Part shown: positions 34,267-45,584 of the stretch, in pieces
Numbering within the stretch: position 1 is the first letter of the stretch
Layout: each line of letters opens with the position of its first letter
Source of the DNA: Eunapius fragilis
Taxonomy: Eukaryota; Porifera; Demospongiae; Spongillida; Spongillidae
DNA length: 64,000 bases
Direction: 5' to 3'
Assembly (NCBI GenBank): GCA_963681505.1
Contig: OY811971.1
Location: 11,483,242 to 11,547,241 of the forward strand
Program-made: the position numbers and the translations under genes
Notes under the pieces: model-generated
Told to the model about the DNA's origin: nothing
What the model saw: the letters and a program-made list of their open reading frames with translations, nothing else
Databases searched by the model: none

Positions 34267-35545
34267 ATGCTGTATCGCGCACGCTTTACACTAAATATAT
34301 GCATACAGTAGTGAGTACGTTCCAGTGAATGTGAGAATCAATGTGAACACAACCCAGTTAGGTGAGACCTGCAGGCGGTGCATATAACTGTTACTAATGT
34401 TGTAGTGGGCCTGGCTTCAGAGGTTTATCGACACCACCGCTGGACAGTCGCCATTTTTAACAACAAATTTAATCGCACGGCCAGCTGACCGATTGCCAGG
34501 CAAGCGCTTTTTATACTGGCAATACTACACCTCCATCTTTGAGCATATGCTCATGACGTTTTTACTAATGCATGCGATGCATTCCATGCATGCAAGTTGC
34601 TTATACCAGCGAAAATGCAGCACTGCCATTGCATAAACGCACCAATGTTACTGTTTTCTATGCAACGATATATATAGATATATATATGGGACAGTGTCTA
34701 GCAAAATCACCCTTCTGGCTAGTTTTTCAAGTTTTCACAAATTTTTTGATTTTCCGTGAACTCCAAAGAGCTTCGATCACATGATCCTTATGCATCCTAA
34801 ATATATGGGAGGTGAACACCGCCATAATTATGCTCACTTATATTTTACTTTTTGATGCTTACGGTAAAAAAAAGTTCATGTCACGGGTGAAAAATATATA
34901 TTTCGTATTATACATATATATATTTACACGTTTTACGGAGGGACACGGGAAGCGTTCTATAAATAGAACAAGTGGTTTCAACGGGGAGGCCGTCTTATCA
35001 ATAGCAGTGCATTGTAACAAAGTTGAGAGCAGCTATAAGGTATATGCGTGTTGGAAGCTGCATGAAAACTTTGTCTCTATCTTCTGTTTGTTTATTATAT
35101 ATGCATCCAACTTCATTAGCGGGTGCAGTACGTGTAAACGCGCCGCGCCATTTTTGGCAAGACTCTGTCTAAAACATCCTCTCCTCCACACCCCCCCCCC
35201 CCCCCCGGTCCAAAAAACACGTACGGTTGACTCGTTAACATGGATAACTACGTACCAGCGACGACAATAAGGGCTGGAGAAAGAGATGGTTCGATCCAGA
35301 ATCCCCACTCTACATGTGCACCACATAAGGTTTTCTGCCTTTATTGCAACGTACCAGGTGTACAGCTCTTTCTGATTTCAGTACTCTATTTGATGCTCAA
35401 ATAAAACACATTGTATTTAATATCATGTCAACATATTATCGCACTAAGCTTACAATATATGTACATGTACATTTGTGCATTATAATATATACCTCAGTAT
35501 CCAGGTGTTCGGATTTCAATAGCTAGCCACTCCCCCCCCCCCTCA

Positions 35546-38500
35546 TCCCAGAAAGCAAAATACTGACCATTACCTTTATTGCAATTGTGAAGCAGCAGCT
35601 CTTAGACATCTACTTGTGTATACGATACTATCCTGTGCATACATGAAAGAAACGAAATTTAATTTATCAAAGTCACTCTGTGTCCAAATATAGTAATGAT
35701 GCTGAACACACATGTACAATGTACACACACCAGTATTTTAAATTGATTGCCTGCATCAGTTAAGCCTGTAATGCGCAGCAAGACCACCTAGATTCTAGTA
35801 TAACATTTGATGCATTGCATATATTTCACTCATTCTACTAAAGAAGTTATTAACTGAAGAGTTTATGAAATGACATTTGTTTGGCCTGCAAATTAAATCA
35901 GCTATTCAAGATCACTGTGATTATAATTCATGGTGACAGATTGGCTTTAAAACTAGAAATATTCACCATTCTCAACAAACTGGTGCACAGAAGGGAATGG
36001 CTTCTCCAATTAAAAATGTCACATAGTACAATATGTTGCACAATGCATGCTCAATTTACAAGCATTTTGCATGTACATGTGCATAAATATATATGTATAT
36101 CTTGACACATCTGCATGCAGGTGGATGTAGTCACAATGGTTGCGGTGTGGCAAAGTCTCAGAAACATTGGTCAGTATAGAAATGAGTTTTTCATGTGACT
36201 TTCCATGTCCCTCCTCTCCTGATCTCCCACTGGTATCAATTAATGTATTGAAAATATGTGTGGTGGGTGGTTTGTTGTTAGGTGTGTACATGTGATGGTG
36301 TATGTTTCAGACAATCTTTGGTACACCAACACTCAGTCTGCTCTATCTCTAACAACTCTTTCCCTCCCAAAGTATGGACTGGATTGGCCCATGCCACCCA
36401 CAAGACTGGCACACTTCCTGCTGAGCCTTTTAATTCTGTCAATAACCACAAGACTTCTTTTGAGCTGAACTTAGAGATGTAGCTTTTACCATTATAAACA
36501 TTTCCCTCACTAGATTTGTTGTTGCATTTCCTTGTACAAACTGAAAAGAGTAACTAGTTTTCTTCCAATATGTTTGTTTGTAGATTTTCCTTGCCATGAC
36601 ATTAAAATTGCTACATATGCACCTAAAAATGATGCAACAATTTATGTGCAATGTGTACACTTATGGATATCAATCTAACTATTAGTTTCACTCTGCATGG
36701 AAGTTGTAAAATGGTTTCTGCCCCCCAACGTCTATTACAAGCAGAATACACTTTAACAGTAAGACTCACTTCCTGCAGCAGGTTTTCTTCTATCTGGCCC
36801 AGTCTGGCATGTTGGTTGAGAACAGCCATTTCTTGGAGTGAGACCACTCCCTACCTCAATTTTGAAACATAAATTTAGCACATCTAGCTCTAAACATTTT
36901 GTGACAAGTAACTGCACCACCATGCCTACTGGCCAGTGGTAGTTCCAGAGGGTCAGAAGCTACATTTCCATATAACAGGCAGAGATCGACTCAAGATCTT
37001 AGAAGTCTCACCACTTGAAGCTCATTATGGTCAAAATGCAAATCATGACCCATTGATGGTATTACCCTTAAACAAGATCAAGCCGGCAATGAAAAACTGA
37101 CAGAATATGAACTTTGTCAGCAGGAGAAACAGTATTTTAATAAAGAGCTAATTTTGTGGTCTTCATTTCTTTTTTTTTTCCTGGCACCAAATACACGTTT
37201 ATGTTGGTTGAAAAAAGTGAATTAGACAGAAACTATGCTCCCTCCATATGTGATTGGATGTACAGCAGGTGATGTGTGTATGTGGAGGTGGAGGTATATA
37301 ACGTTATGTGAGCGGGAAGAAAATGAGTCTACGTTGTTAGTGCACGTGTCTGAAAACTTTACATATTACAATTGTTATGTTATGGATGGTGTGTGTGGGT
37401 GGATTGTGTTCAGCCGGACGGCTGCCAGATGGCTAGTGTTGTTATGGGTATGAAATACCACTGTGTGCACTGTAGTGGCCCTAAGGGGGCAGGTAACTTC
37501 TCAGGTTGAATATGGGGTCAATTGTTCCTTAATGATCACTACCACACAGGTGAAGCTGAAGACCCTCTACCCTGGAACTGCTGTTATATTTTTGTTGTTG
37601 TCCAGAGCAGCGTGTAAGGAGGTTTTTTCCTCACACAGTGTGGTTTTTCCCCTGAGGTGGTGTGGGCCCCACCACCTCTGAATAAATTAGGTTCAAATCA
37701 ACAATAGCTGTAGGTAGTTGGCCCCTGCTCTGAGTGTCGTTTATGTGGTGACTATATGTTCTACGTTCATGGATATACATTGGATGAGGTTTGTGTTGTC
37801 TGTATGTGCTGTTTGCGAGTGCTGTGCACTGTTATATATATTCAGCCTAGTTGGCAGTCATACACAGGCGATGCTGCTCCAAGAGTTGTCAATATGCATG
37901 GCGTAAGGGTGGTGTACATGCACGAGGAGGGAGGATGGATTCAACATCAGTCAAGCCTGTTTTTAATTTCTCTAAAGCAGCCACAATCACCAATGTGATT
38001 AACTCCTGAAATGCAGCACGTGTGTTTGAACTTCCATCAGTGTAGTTGCAGTTATAATGAAAAGTGCAGAGAGTTAGGTCGGGTCTCAATCCCTCTGGTG
38101 GTTGTGCCTTAATTGGATGCTGAGGAACTGAAGGCCAGCATAGCCATACAGGATGCTAGTCATGCAGACTGAATCAGTGAAGTCATCATTACCAACCAGT
38201 TACAACTAAATTTGATCCTTCTAAGCCGGAGTCAGCTTCCTCACTGGCAAGACTAATTGTTGTTTTTGCGTATGTCGGTCATATGTAAAATATATAAACT
38301 GCAACTGTGTAATGTTACTTGAATAAGTTATGTATCCATGCATGCACGTTAGGATTGCATCCTTGGAGGAATGGGAAAATGTTGGTTATATGGGATGCCA
38401 CCTGCCGAGATACCTTTGAACCTTCATACCTTTACCAGATCAACCAGTGGGTCTAGTCTAGTTGCTGCTTCAGCTCTAAATATGAGTACTTTGACCACAC

Positions 38501-39114
38501 TTATATGTTTTGCCCAGTTTACTCCTTTCTTAAAGTAGCGGTTGTCAATTGCCATACAGAAGGGCAATGAATCATGCATACCTAATATGGATTAGTATAC
38601 AATTTTTCTGTAAGCTCTTGTATCATAATATAATCTGACAATAATAACTATATCTAAAGCATCTAGTTACTGCTTCAGCTGAAGACAAGAAAATATATCT
38701 AAACACGAGTACATAGACCACAGTTATATGTTTTGCCCAGTTTACTCCTTTCTTAAAGAATCTTTGGTAGCAATTGTCAATTGCCACACAGAAGGGCAAT
38801 GCTGCTTCGTACATACCTAATATGGATTTCTGTAAACTCTTGTATCATAATATAATCTGACAATTATAACTTTATCTAAAGCATCACAAGAGTCACATTA
38901 ATTTAGTCTGTCATAAATGCAACATTCAGTGTTGTACTTGTGCTAACTCAGTCTAAATTCAGTTTAAGTTCTTAAAATGTATTATTTTAAATATAAAACA
39001 AGTTCATTAATACATAAAGTGGATGAAATATAATGATAATTGTAATGTGAATACTGCAATGTCTATAGTTCAACAGGAATATAGCTCCACCCACTGGAAG
39101 ACATCACTGGGGTT
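35546..39114. other. Unique interior of fold-back element 1
   Basis: The interior is not part of the inverted arms. Exon-like frames exist, but none is assignable. On plus at 36912-37100 a 63-codon frame contains VVVPEGQKLHFHITGRDRLK and EVSPLEAHYGQ. On minus at about 36480-36290 a frame contains KEVLWLLTELKGSAGSVPVL and WANPVHTLGGKELLEIEQTE. On minus at about 36873-36650 a frame contains EMAVLNQHARLGQIEENLLQ. They may be captured exons or a diverged element protein. A tandem duplication lies at 38459-38886. Confidence 0.35.
38459..38886. repeat. Two tandem copies of a ~205-bp unit
   Basis: Each copy starts near CTAGTT(G/A)CTGCTTCAGCT and contains ATATGTTTTGCCCAGTTTAC, TTGTCAATTGCCA(T/C)ACAG, CATACCTAATATGGATT and CTTGTATCATAATATAATCT. 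Copy 1 spans about 38459-38662 and copy 2 about 38663-38886. Confidence 0.9.
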
Positions 39115-41034
39115 CCTTGGAACAGACAGGTGTGCAAAAAGGAGGGGAAGGAGTGAGGGAGGGGGGGAATGGCTAGCCATTGAAATCCAAACCCCTGAGT
39201 TGTGTATTATAATGCCGGTAAGCTTAGTGCGATAATGTTGCCATGATAATCACATGACCGAGTGTTATTTGTGCATTAAACAGAGTACAGAAATAAGTAC
39301 ACCTGGTTCAACTACAGCTGCATGAGAGATATCTGGCCTAACACACAACCCAGTGGCAACAGCCCTCTCAATTCATCAGGACATACAACATCTAGGGACT
39401 GGACATATTCGTACTGCTGGCGATGAAGGCAGAATAACCTTACGTGTTGCACATGTAGTAGGGATTCGGGATCGAACCATCTTTTCTCCAGCCCTTATTG
39501 TCGTCGCTGGTACGCAGTTATCCTTGTTCACGAGTCAACCTTGCGTTGTTTTTGGAGGGGGAGGGGGAATATGTTTTAGACAGAGTCATGCCAAAGAAGG
39601 CGCGGTGCGTTCACATGTACTGCACCCGGTAATGAAGTTGGATGCATTTCTAATAAACAAACAGAAGATAGAGACGAAGTTTTCATGCAGCTTCCAACAC
39701 GCATATTCCTTACAGCTGCTCTCAACTTTGTTACAACGCACTGCTATTGATAAGACGGCCGCCCCGTTGAAACCACTTGTTCTATTTATAGAACGCTTCC
39801 CGTGTCCCTCCGTGTAAAAATATCTATATAATACGAAATATATATATTTCACCCATGACACGAATTTTTTTTAATCGTAAGCATCAAAAAGTAAAATATA
39901 AGTGAGCATAATTATGGCGGTGTTCACCTCCCATATAAATAGGACTATCCGTCATAAAGTTATTAAGCACTGAATTTATAATTAGCCATACATTTCAATG
40001 CAAGCGCTAGATTTCTTTTGCTTGTCCTGGAAAATTTGTAAAATTATCGCAAAACGGATTTTGATAGACACAGTCTCATATATGGAACCTTGTCGACACA
40101 GCAAAATCACCTATATGATACTTTGTGAAATTTTCCAGGACAAGGAAAGAAACGTAACGCTCGCATTGAAACGTATTCAGAGCCTAATAACTTTATGATG
40201 GATAGTCCAATTTAGGATGCGTACGGGCCATTTTTGATAGAAGCTCTTTGGAGTTCCCGGAGTATGAAAAAAAAAAAAACTATCCAGATGGGTGATTTGG
40301 TCCCATATATATATGGGACAGTGTCCAGCTAAATCACCCTTATAGTACTTTTTCAAAATTTCCAGAACAAGCAAAAGAAAAGTAACGCTCGCATTGAAAT
40401 GTATGGCTAATTATAAATTCAGTGCCTAATAACTTTGTGAGGGATAGTCCGATTTAGGATGCGTAAGGACCATTTGAAGGAAGCTCATGGGTGTTCAAGG
40501 GAAATCAAAAAATTTGAAAACTTGAAAAACTAGCCAGAAGGGTGATTCTATGGAACGCGGATGCTGCCAATAATCGGGGGAAATTTATTACGGTTAAACA
40601 AAAATTTCGTGTAAAGATATAAATAATAAATAAAAAAATATATAAAATATCCGCTTTACGGAGAGAATACGAAGGAACACGGTATGATCTTTCTATATTG
40701 TCAGCCTGCCAGGTCAACAGCAACCGTAGGCGCGAAGCGGCTAATTCGAGGCAACATCACGTCGCGACACAGTTAACGCTGCCCCTATCTTCTGTTACAC
40801 ACGAAACACACGAAACACACGCCCCCACAACTCCTACAAAGCATCTCTTAACAACTCCAACTGGAGGTAGACCCCTCACCGAGGCGTACACGTACGGATG
40901 AGGTGGGTGAAAATTTACCATCTAGGGGGTCTAGGAGAACTCTGTTGGGTACGTGTAGCTAAAACCAGGAGCAGGAGCAGGAATTGCTATCTGGACCCTC
41001 TACATGTACTTAGGATGCATATGTGTGCAACGCA

Positions 41035-41335
41035 TTCTGGATATATGCAAGACCCTCTAGAATGTGTGCACATTCTACCACTGGACAAGTGCACACATTC
41101 TACCACTGGACAAGTGTGGTAGAATGTGTGCACATGTACTTAAGATGTGGGCAAGGCCCTCTACATGTACCTAGGATGATGTACTAAGGATGTGGGCAAG
41201 ACCCTCCACATGTACTTAGGATGTGTGCAAAGCCCTCTACATACTTAGGATGTGTGCAAGGCTCTTTACAAGTAGTTATGATGTGTGCAAGACACTTCAC
41301 ATGTACTTAGGATGTCTGCAAGACCCAGTTGATAG
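41035..41335. repeat. 31-bp minisatellite, left-arm copy
   Basis: Degenerate units of the form ACATGTACTTAGGATGTGTG followed by CAAGACCCTCT. It is the inverse of the array at 44310-44870. Confidence 0.8.
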
Positions 41336-41880
41336 TGAAATTTTTGTATGATGTACTGAAACTGTGCAGCCAGTCTTAGAGTCATCATATTTGATTGATG
41401 TGGATATCCAGTTGGTGTTTTCATGAAGTTGCAGCACACAACCTATACTTTGGCCTTTTGTGAACCACTCAGTATTTTAAGATTCATAAATGAAATGCTC
41501 ATTCCAATGCCACAATTGATCCTAGTACAGCAATTGTTTGATGATTGTGATTGATGGCACAAAGATGTTTTACATAGGTGTTGATATATTTGACTTTAAA
41601 AAAAAGCCAACAGGTTTGATTTGTTGGCTGTCAAGAAATAAAAGTAATCAACATAACTGACAAGTCTTTTTATTTCATTTTTGATAGTGTTGTCTTGTTA
41701 GTATTCATTCCTTTGTTCATTGGTATCCAGTTTATTTATTTTTTAACCTCCAAATTCGATTCTTTTTTCATTCTTGGGGGGGGAGGGGGGGGGGGGGGGG
41801 CATAGAGAGGTTAAAGATACTAATTTCATATTGAATCAAACAAACCTTGTCAGGCTTTTCTTCAATCAATGGGAAGGGGA

Positions 41881-42310
41881 CAGGTGTAATACTGGTGTGT
41901 GAGGGGGTAGGTGTAATAGTAACACTGGTGTGTGAGGGGTAGGTGTAATAGTAATACTGCACAGGTGTGTGAGGGGTAGGTGTAATAGTAACACTGGTGT
42001 GTGATGGGGTAGGTGTAATAGTACCACTGGACAAGTGTGGTAGGGGTAGGTGTAATAATAATACTGATGTGTGAGGGGGTATAGGTGTAATAGTAACACT
42101 GGTCTGTGAGGGGGTAAATGTAATAGTAACACTGGTGTGTGAGGGGGTATAGGTGTAATAGTAACACTGGTGTGTGAGGGGGTAAATGTAATAGTAACAC
42201 TGGTGTGTGAGGGGGTAGGTGTAATTGTAACACTGGTGTGTAAGGGGGTAGGTGTAATAGTAATACTGGTGTGGTAGGGGTAGGTGTAATAGTGGTACTG
42301 GTGTGGAGAG
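41881..42310. repeat. ~33-bp minisatellite, left-arm copy
   Basis: Units of GTAGGTGTAATAGTAACACT followed by GGTGTGTGAGGGG, roughly a dozen, with length variants. The inverse array is at 44088-44308. Frames rich in Tyr, Thr and Pro-His here are repeat translations. Confidence 0.9.
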
Positions 42311-43084
42311 GTATAAGCCATATCTACAATATTTGTATCCAGCGTCAGACTGCTTCATCATGTATGCTTAGTGTGGAGAGGTTAGAGAGGCATATTTGAG
42401 TCTAGAAAAATTAGTGGCAGCTATTCATATTTGTAATAACAATGAGTACACAGAACATGTGCAGGGATCAGCTGCAAGCAATAAATAATACATGCACACA
42501 TACACATCACACATACACATACACACAAACACATGCACTCATACAAATATTACAATTCCTGCTTCTGGTTTTAGCTACTCCCAAACACTGTCTTCCAATA
42601 TGGCCTGGTATGAAGACCAGAGCCGATTTCATCGTTGCTACGAACTTTTGCCGAAATAAAACCACAATTGACCGCTTTTGTCTACTGATTGTAGTACATC
42701 ATATCGGAACCTACGAGACATATAGGAATCCTGCAGGATGATGATAGATAATTTTAATGTCTGATCTCTTTGAAGAAGGTTCACATGTGAATGGCTGGAC
42801 ACAAGAAGTACTCTTGTAAGTCCTGGCCCCCCCCCCCCCCCCTCCCCCCAAGGAAATTGGTTATTAGAAGCTAGGAAATTATAATCAAGAGCCTCATAAA
42901 TCAACATATTCAAACTTCTATGTGTACCAGTTGTCTACAACTTTACTGTATAGGTAACCTGAATGAAAAAGATTTTTGTATCATAAGAAACAATATATAC
43001 TCATACTCCTCTAGCATGTACTGCATGGTTATTGAAACTGTAACTCCACTGAAACTATGGCAGAAAAGACAATGATTTAAAAAT

Positions 43085-43300
43085 CTCCTTCACTTTTAGT
43101 TTGATTTTGAAGTGTACAGCATTGATTGGGATGGCCTTACAACTCTTACTGATGAAGTTAAGTTAAACAAGTGGTTTTGGATGATCTTTCTGCCGGGTAT
43201 TCTTTCAAGTGGTCAGAAAGGTCCACTACATGGTTTTCCACCAATATCAGAAAATGAAATTGAAAATTCCTTCATCAGGCATTTCATGGTTGCTAATTAA
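43085..43300 (+). other. Open frame at the centre of fold-back element 2
   Basis: After a pyrimidine-rich CTTCACTTTTAG acceptor-like sequence the frame reads FDFEVYSIDWDGLTTLTDEV, then WFWMIFLPGILSSGQKGPLH and a stop at 43300. It lies in the single-copy spacer between the two arms. It looks exon-like but matches nothing I recognise. Confidence 0.3.
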
Positions 43301-44087
43301 AATGCATGTTCACAGCACAGTGAGCTAACAGTGACCTGTGAAAATGTTAAACCATTTAACGTTTTGTCTCATTCAACTATATCCATGCATGTGAGTTCTT
43401 GTTCTCTCATGTCTTTTCTGCCATAGTTTCAGTGGATTTACAGTTTCATTAGGTAACAATAACCATGCTGTACATGCAGCAGAAGTATGAGTATATATTG
43501 TTTCTTATGACACAAAAATCTTTTTCATTCAGGTCACCTATGCAGTAGTTTATTAAAATTAACACATTTGGTGTAAAGTTGTACACAACTGATACACATA
43601 GAAGTTTGAATATGTTGATATATGAGGCTCTTGATTATAATTTTCTAACTTCTAATAACCAATTTCCTTGGGGGGGGGGGGGGGGGGGGGGGGCCAGGAC
43701 TTACAAGAGTTACAAGAGTACGTTTTGTGTCCAGCCATTCACACGTGAACCTTCTTCAAGGAGATTAGATATTAAAATTATCTACTCATCATCCTGCAGG
43801 ATTCCTATATGTCTTGTAGGTTCCGATATGACGTACTACTACCAGTAGACAAAAGCATTCAATTGCGGTTTTATTTCGGCAAAGGTTCGTAGCAATGCCA
43901 AAATCGGCTCTGGTCTTCATACCAGGCCATATTGGAAGAGAGAGTTTGGGAGTAGTTAAACCAGAAGCAGGAATTGTAATATATGTGGTGTATGTGTGAT
44001 GGTATGTGCATGTATTATTTATTGCTTGCAGCTGATCCCTGCACATGTTCTGTGTACGCATTGTTATTACAAATATGAATAGCTTGT

Positions 44088-44308
44088 ATTACTATTACAC
44101 CTACCCAGTGTTGCTATTACACCTACCCCTCCCACGCCTGTCATTACCACTATTACACCTACCCCTCCCACACCAGTATCACTATTACACCTCCCCTCAC
44201 ACACCAGTGTTGCTATTACACCTACCCCCTCACACACCACTTACACACCTGTATTATTATTACACCTACCCCTCCCACACCTGTCCAGTATTACTATTAC
44301 ACCTACTT
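44088..44308. repeat. ~33-bp minisatellite, right-arm copy
   Basis: Units such as TATTACACCTACCCCTCCCA with CACC(A/T)GT spacers, the inverse of the array at 41881-42310 but with fewer units. Confidence 0.85.
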
Positions 44309-44309
44309 G

Positions 44310-44870
44310 TAAAGTGCTTTGCACACATCCTAAGTACAAGTAGAGGGTCTTGCACACATCCTAAGTACATGTGGAGGGTCTTGCACACATCCTAAGTACA
44401 TGTGGAGGGTCTTGCATACATCCTAAGTACATGTATATGTAGAGGGTCTTGCACACATCCTAAGTACATGTAGAGGGTCTTGCACACATCCTAAGTACAT
44501 GTGAAGGGTCTTGCACACATCCTAAGTACATGTAGAGGGTCTTGCACACATCCTAAGTACATGTAGAGGGTCTTGCACACATCCTATGTACATGTGAAGG
44601 GTTTTGCACACATCCTAAGTACATGTAGAGGGTCTTGCCACATCCTAAGTACATGTAGAGGGTCTTGCACACATCCTATGTACATGTGAAGGGTCTTGCA
44701 GACATCCTAAGTACATGTAGAGGGTCTTGCCACATCCTTAGTACATCATCCTAGGTACATGTAGAGGGCCTTGCCCACATCTTAAGTACATGTGCACACA
44801 TTCTAGAGGGTCTTGCATATATCCAGAATGCGTTCCACACATATGCATCCTATGTACATGTAGAGAGTCC
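44310..44870. repeat. 31-bp minisatellite, right-arm copy
   Basis: At least a dozen units of CTTGCACACATCCTAAGTAC followed by ATGTAGAGGGT, with AAG/GAG variants. Units abut with no unique spacers, so this is not CRISPR. It is the inverse of the shorter array at 41035-41335. Confidence 0.92.
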
Positions 44871-45584
44871 AGATAGCAATTCCTGCTCCTGCTCCTGGTT
44901 TTAGCTACACGTACCCAACAGAGTTCTCCTAGACTCCTAGACCCCCTAGATGGTAAATTTTCACCCACCCCATCCGTATGTGTACCCCTCGGTGAGGGGT
45001 TTACCTCCAGTTGGGGTTGTTAAGAGATGCTTAGTAGGAGTTGTGGGGGCGTGTGTTTCGTGTAACAGAAGATAGGGGGCAGCGTTAACTGTGTCGCGAC
45101 GTGATGTTCCCCCCGAATTAGCCGCTTCGCGCCTACGGTTGTTGTTGACCTGGCAGGCTGACAATATAGAAAGATCATACCGTATTCCTTCGTATTCTCT
45201 CCGTAAAGCGGATATTTTATATATTTATTTATTTATTATTTATTTTTTTACACGAAATTTTTATTTAACCGTAATAAATTTTCCTCGATTTTTGGCAGCA
45301 TACGCGTTCCATATGATTCTGCTGGACACTGTCCCATGTATATACATGTATAATTATTTATATGTAATAATTATTATATAATTATATATATATATATACG
45401 TTAGTGTAGGTTACATGGTATGGTTGCTAACAATCACGAGATGATAGAACGTTAAGCTATTATGATATAAGCATGCAATTTTAATCGTACATCATATGCA
45501 ATGTAAATCATTGGAATTAAAGTTTATTAATTACGAAATATTTTGACAGCCATGCGCATACCCTTTTAATTCTCCATTAGTCCG

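Larger units (their letters stand above)
34687..40305. mobile_element. Giant fold-back element 1 (5.6 kb)
   Basis: The left end is TGGGACAGTGTCTAGCAAAA followed by TCACCCTTCTGGCTAGTTTT. The right end, inverted, is TGGGACCAAATCACCCATCT followed by GGATAGTTTT. Both then share GAACTCCAAAGAGCTTC and GCATCCTAAAT. The inverted arms are about 34687-35545 and 39115-40305 and remain highly similar throughout. Examples are GGGAGGTGAACACCGCCATA and the 90-residue frame containing EGHGKRSINRTSGFNG on opposite strands. The right arm is longer because it contains an extra inverted MITE-like segment of the same family (about 39935-40190). Flanks are TA repeats. No transposase is recognised in the 3.6-kb interior. 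Confidence 0.85.
40314..45336. mobile_element. Giant fold-back element 2 (5.0 kb)
   Basis: The left end TGGGACAGTGTCCAGCTAAA at 40314 and the right end GCTGGACACTGTCCCA at 45336 are inverses and match the termini of element 1 and of the 231-bp MITE at 51743. The arms are about 40314-43075 and 43412-45336. They share, in inverse order, AT-rich sequence, a block with CGCGAAGCGGCTAATTCG, a block with AGCTAAAACCAGGAGCAGGA, a 31-bp minisatellite, a ~33-bp minisatellite, and a segment with CTGTGTAC / AACATGTGCAGGGATCAGCT. The left arm has about 0.5 kb (41335-41780) that the right arm lacks. The left arm also begins with a complete MITE-like unit (40314-40550). The spacer of about 335 bp carries an open frame. 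No transposase is recognised. Confidence 0.85.

Noticed and set aside
34860-35270. Frame with EGHGKRSINRTSGFNG as a gene (also at 39861-39586 on minus)
   Set aside because: It is present in both arms of a fold-back element, with differing stops and no conserved start; probably repeat sequence.
35282-35305. tRNA T-arm-like GGTTCGATCC
   Set aside because: Flanking bases do not pair as a T stem and no acceptor, D or anticodon arm is present; the same sequence recurs in the inverted arm at about 39470.
41768-42361. Tyr/Thr/Pro-rich frames of 120-197 codons
   Set aside because: All three frames of a ~33-bp minisatellite stay open; not coding.
44310-44870. CRISPR-like array of ~31-bp direct repeats
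   Set aside because: Units are contiguous without unique spacers and have a mirror copy in the other arm; this is a minisatellite in a eukaryotic element.
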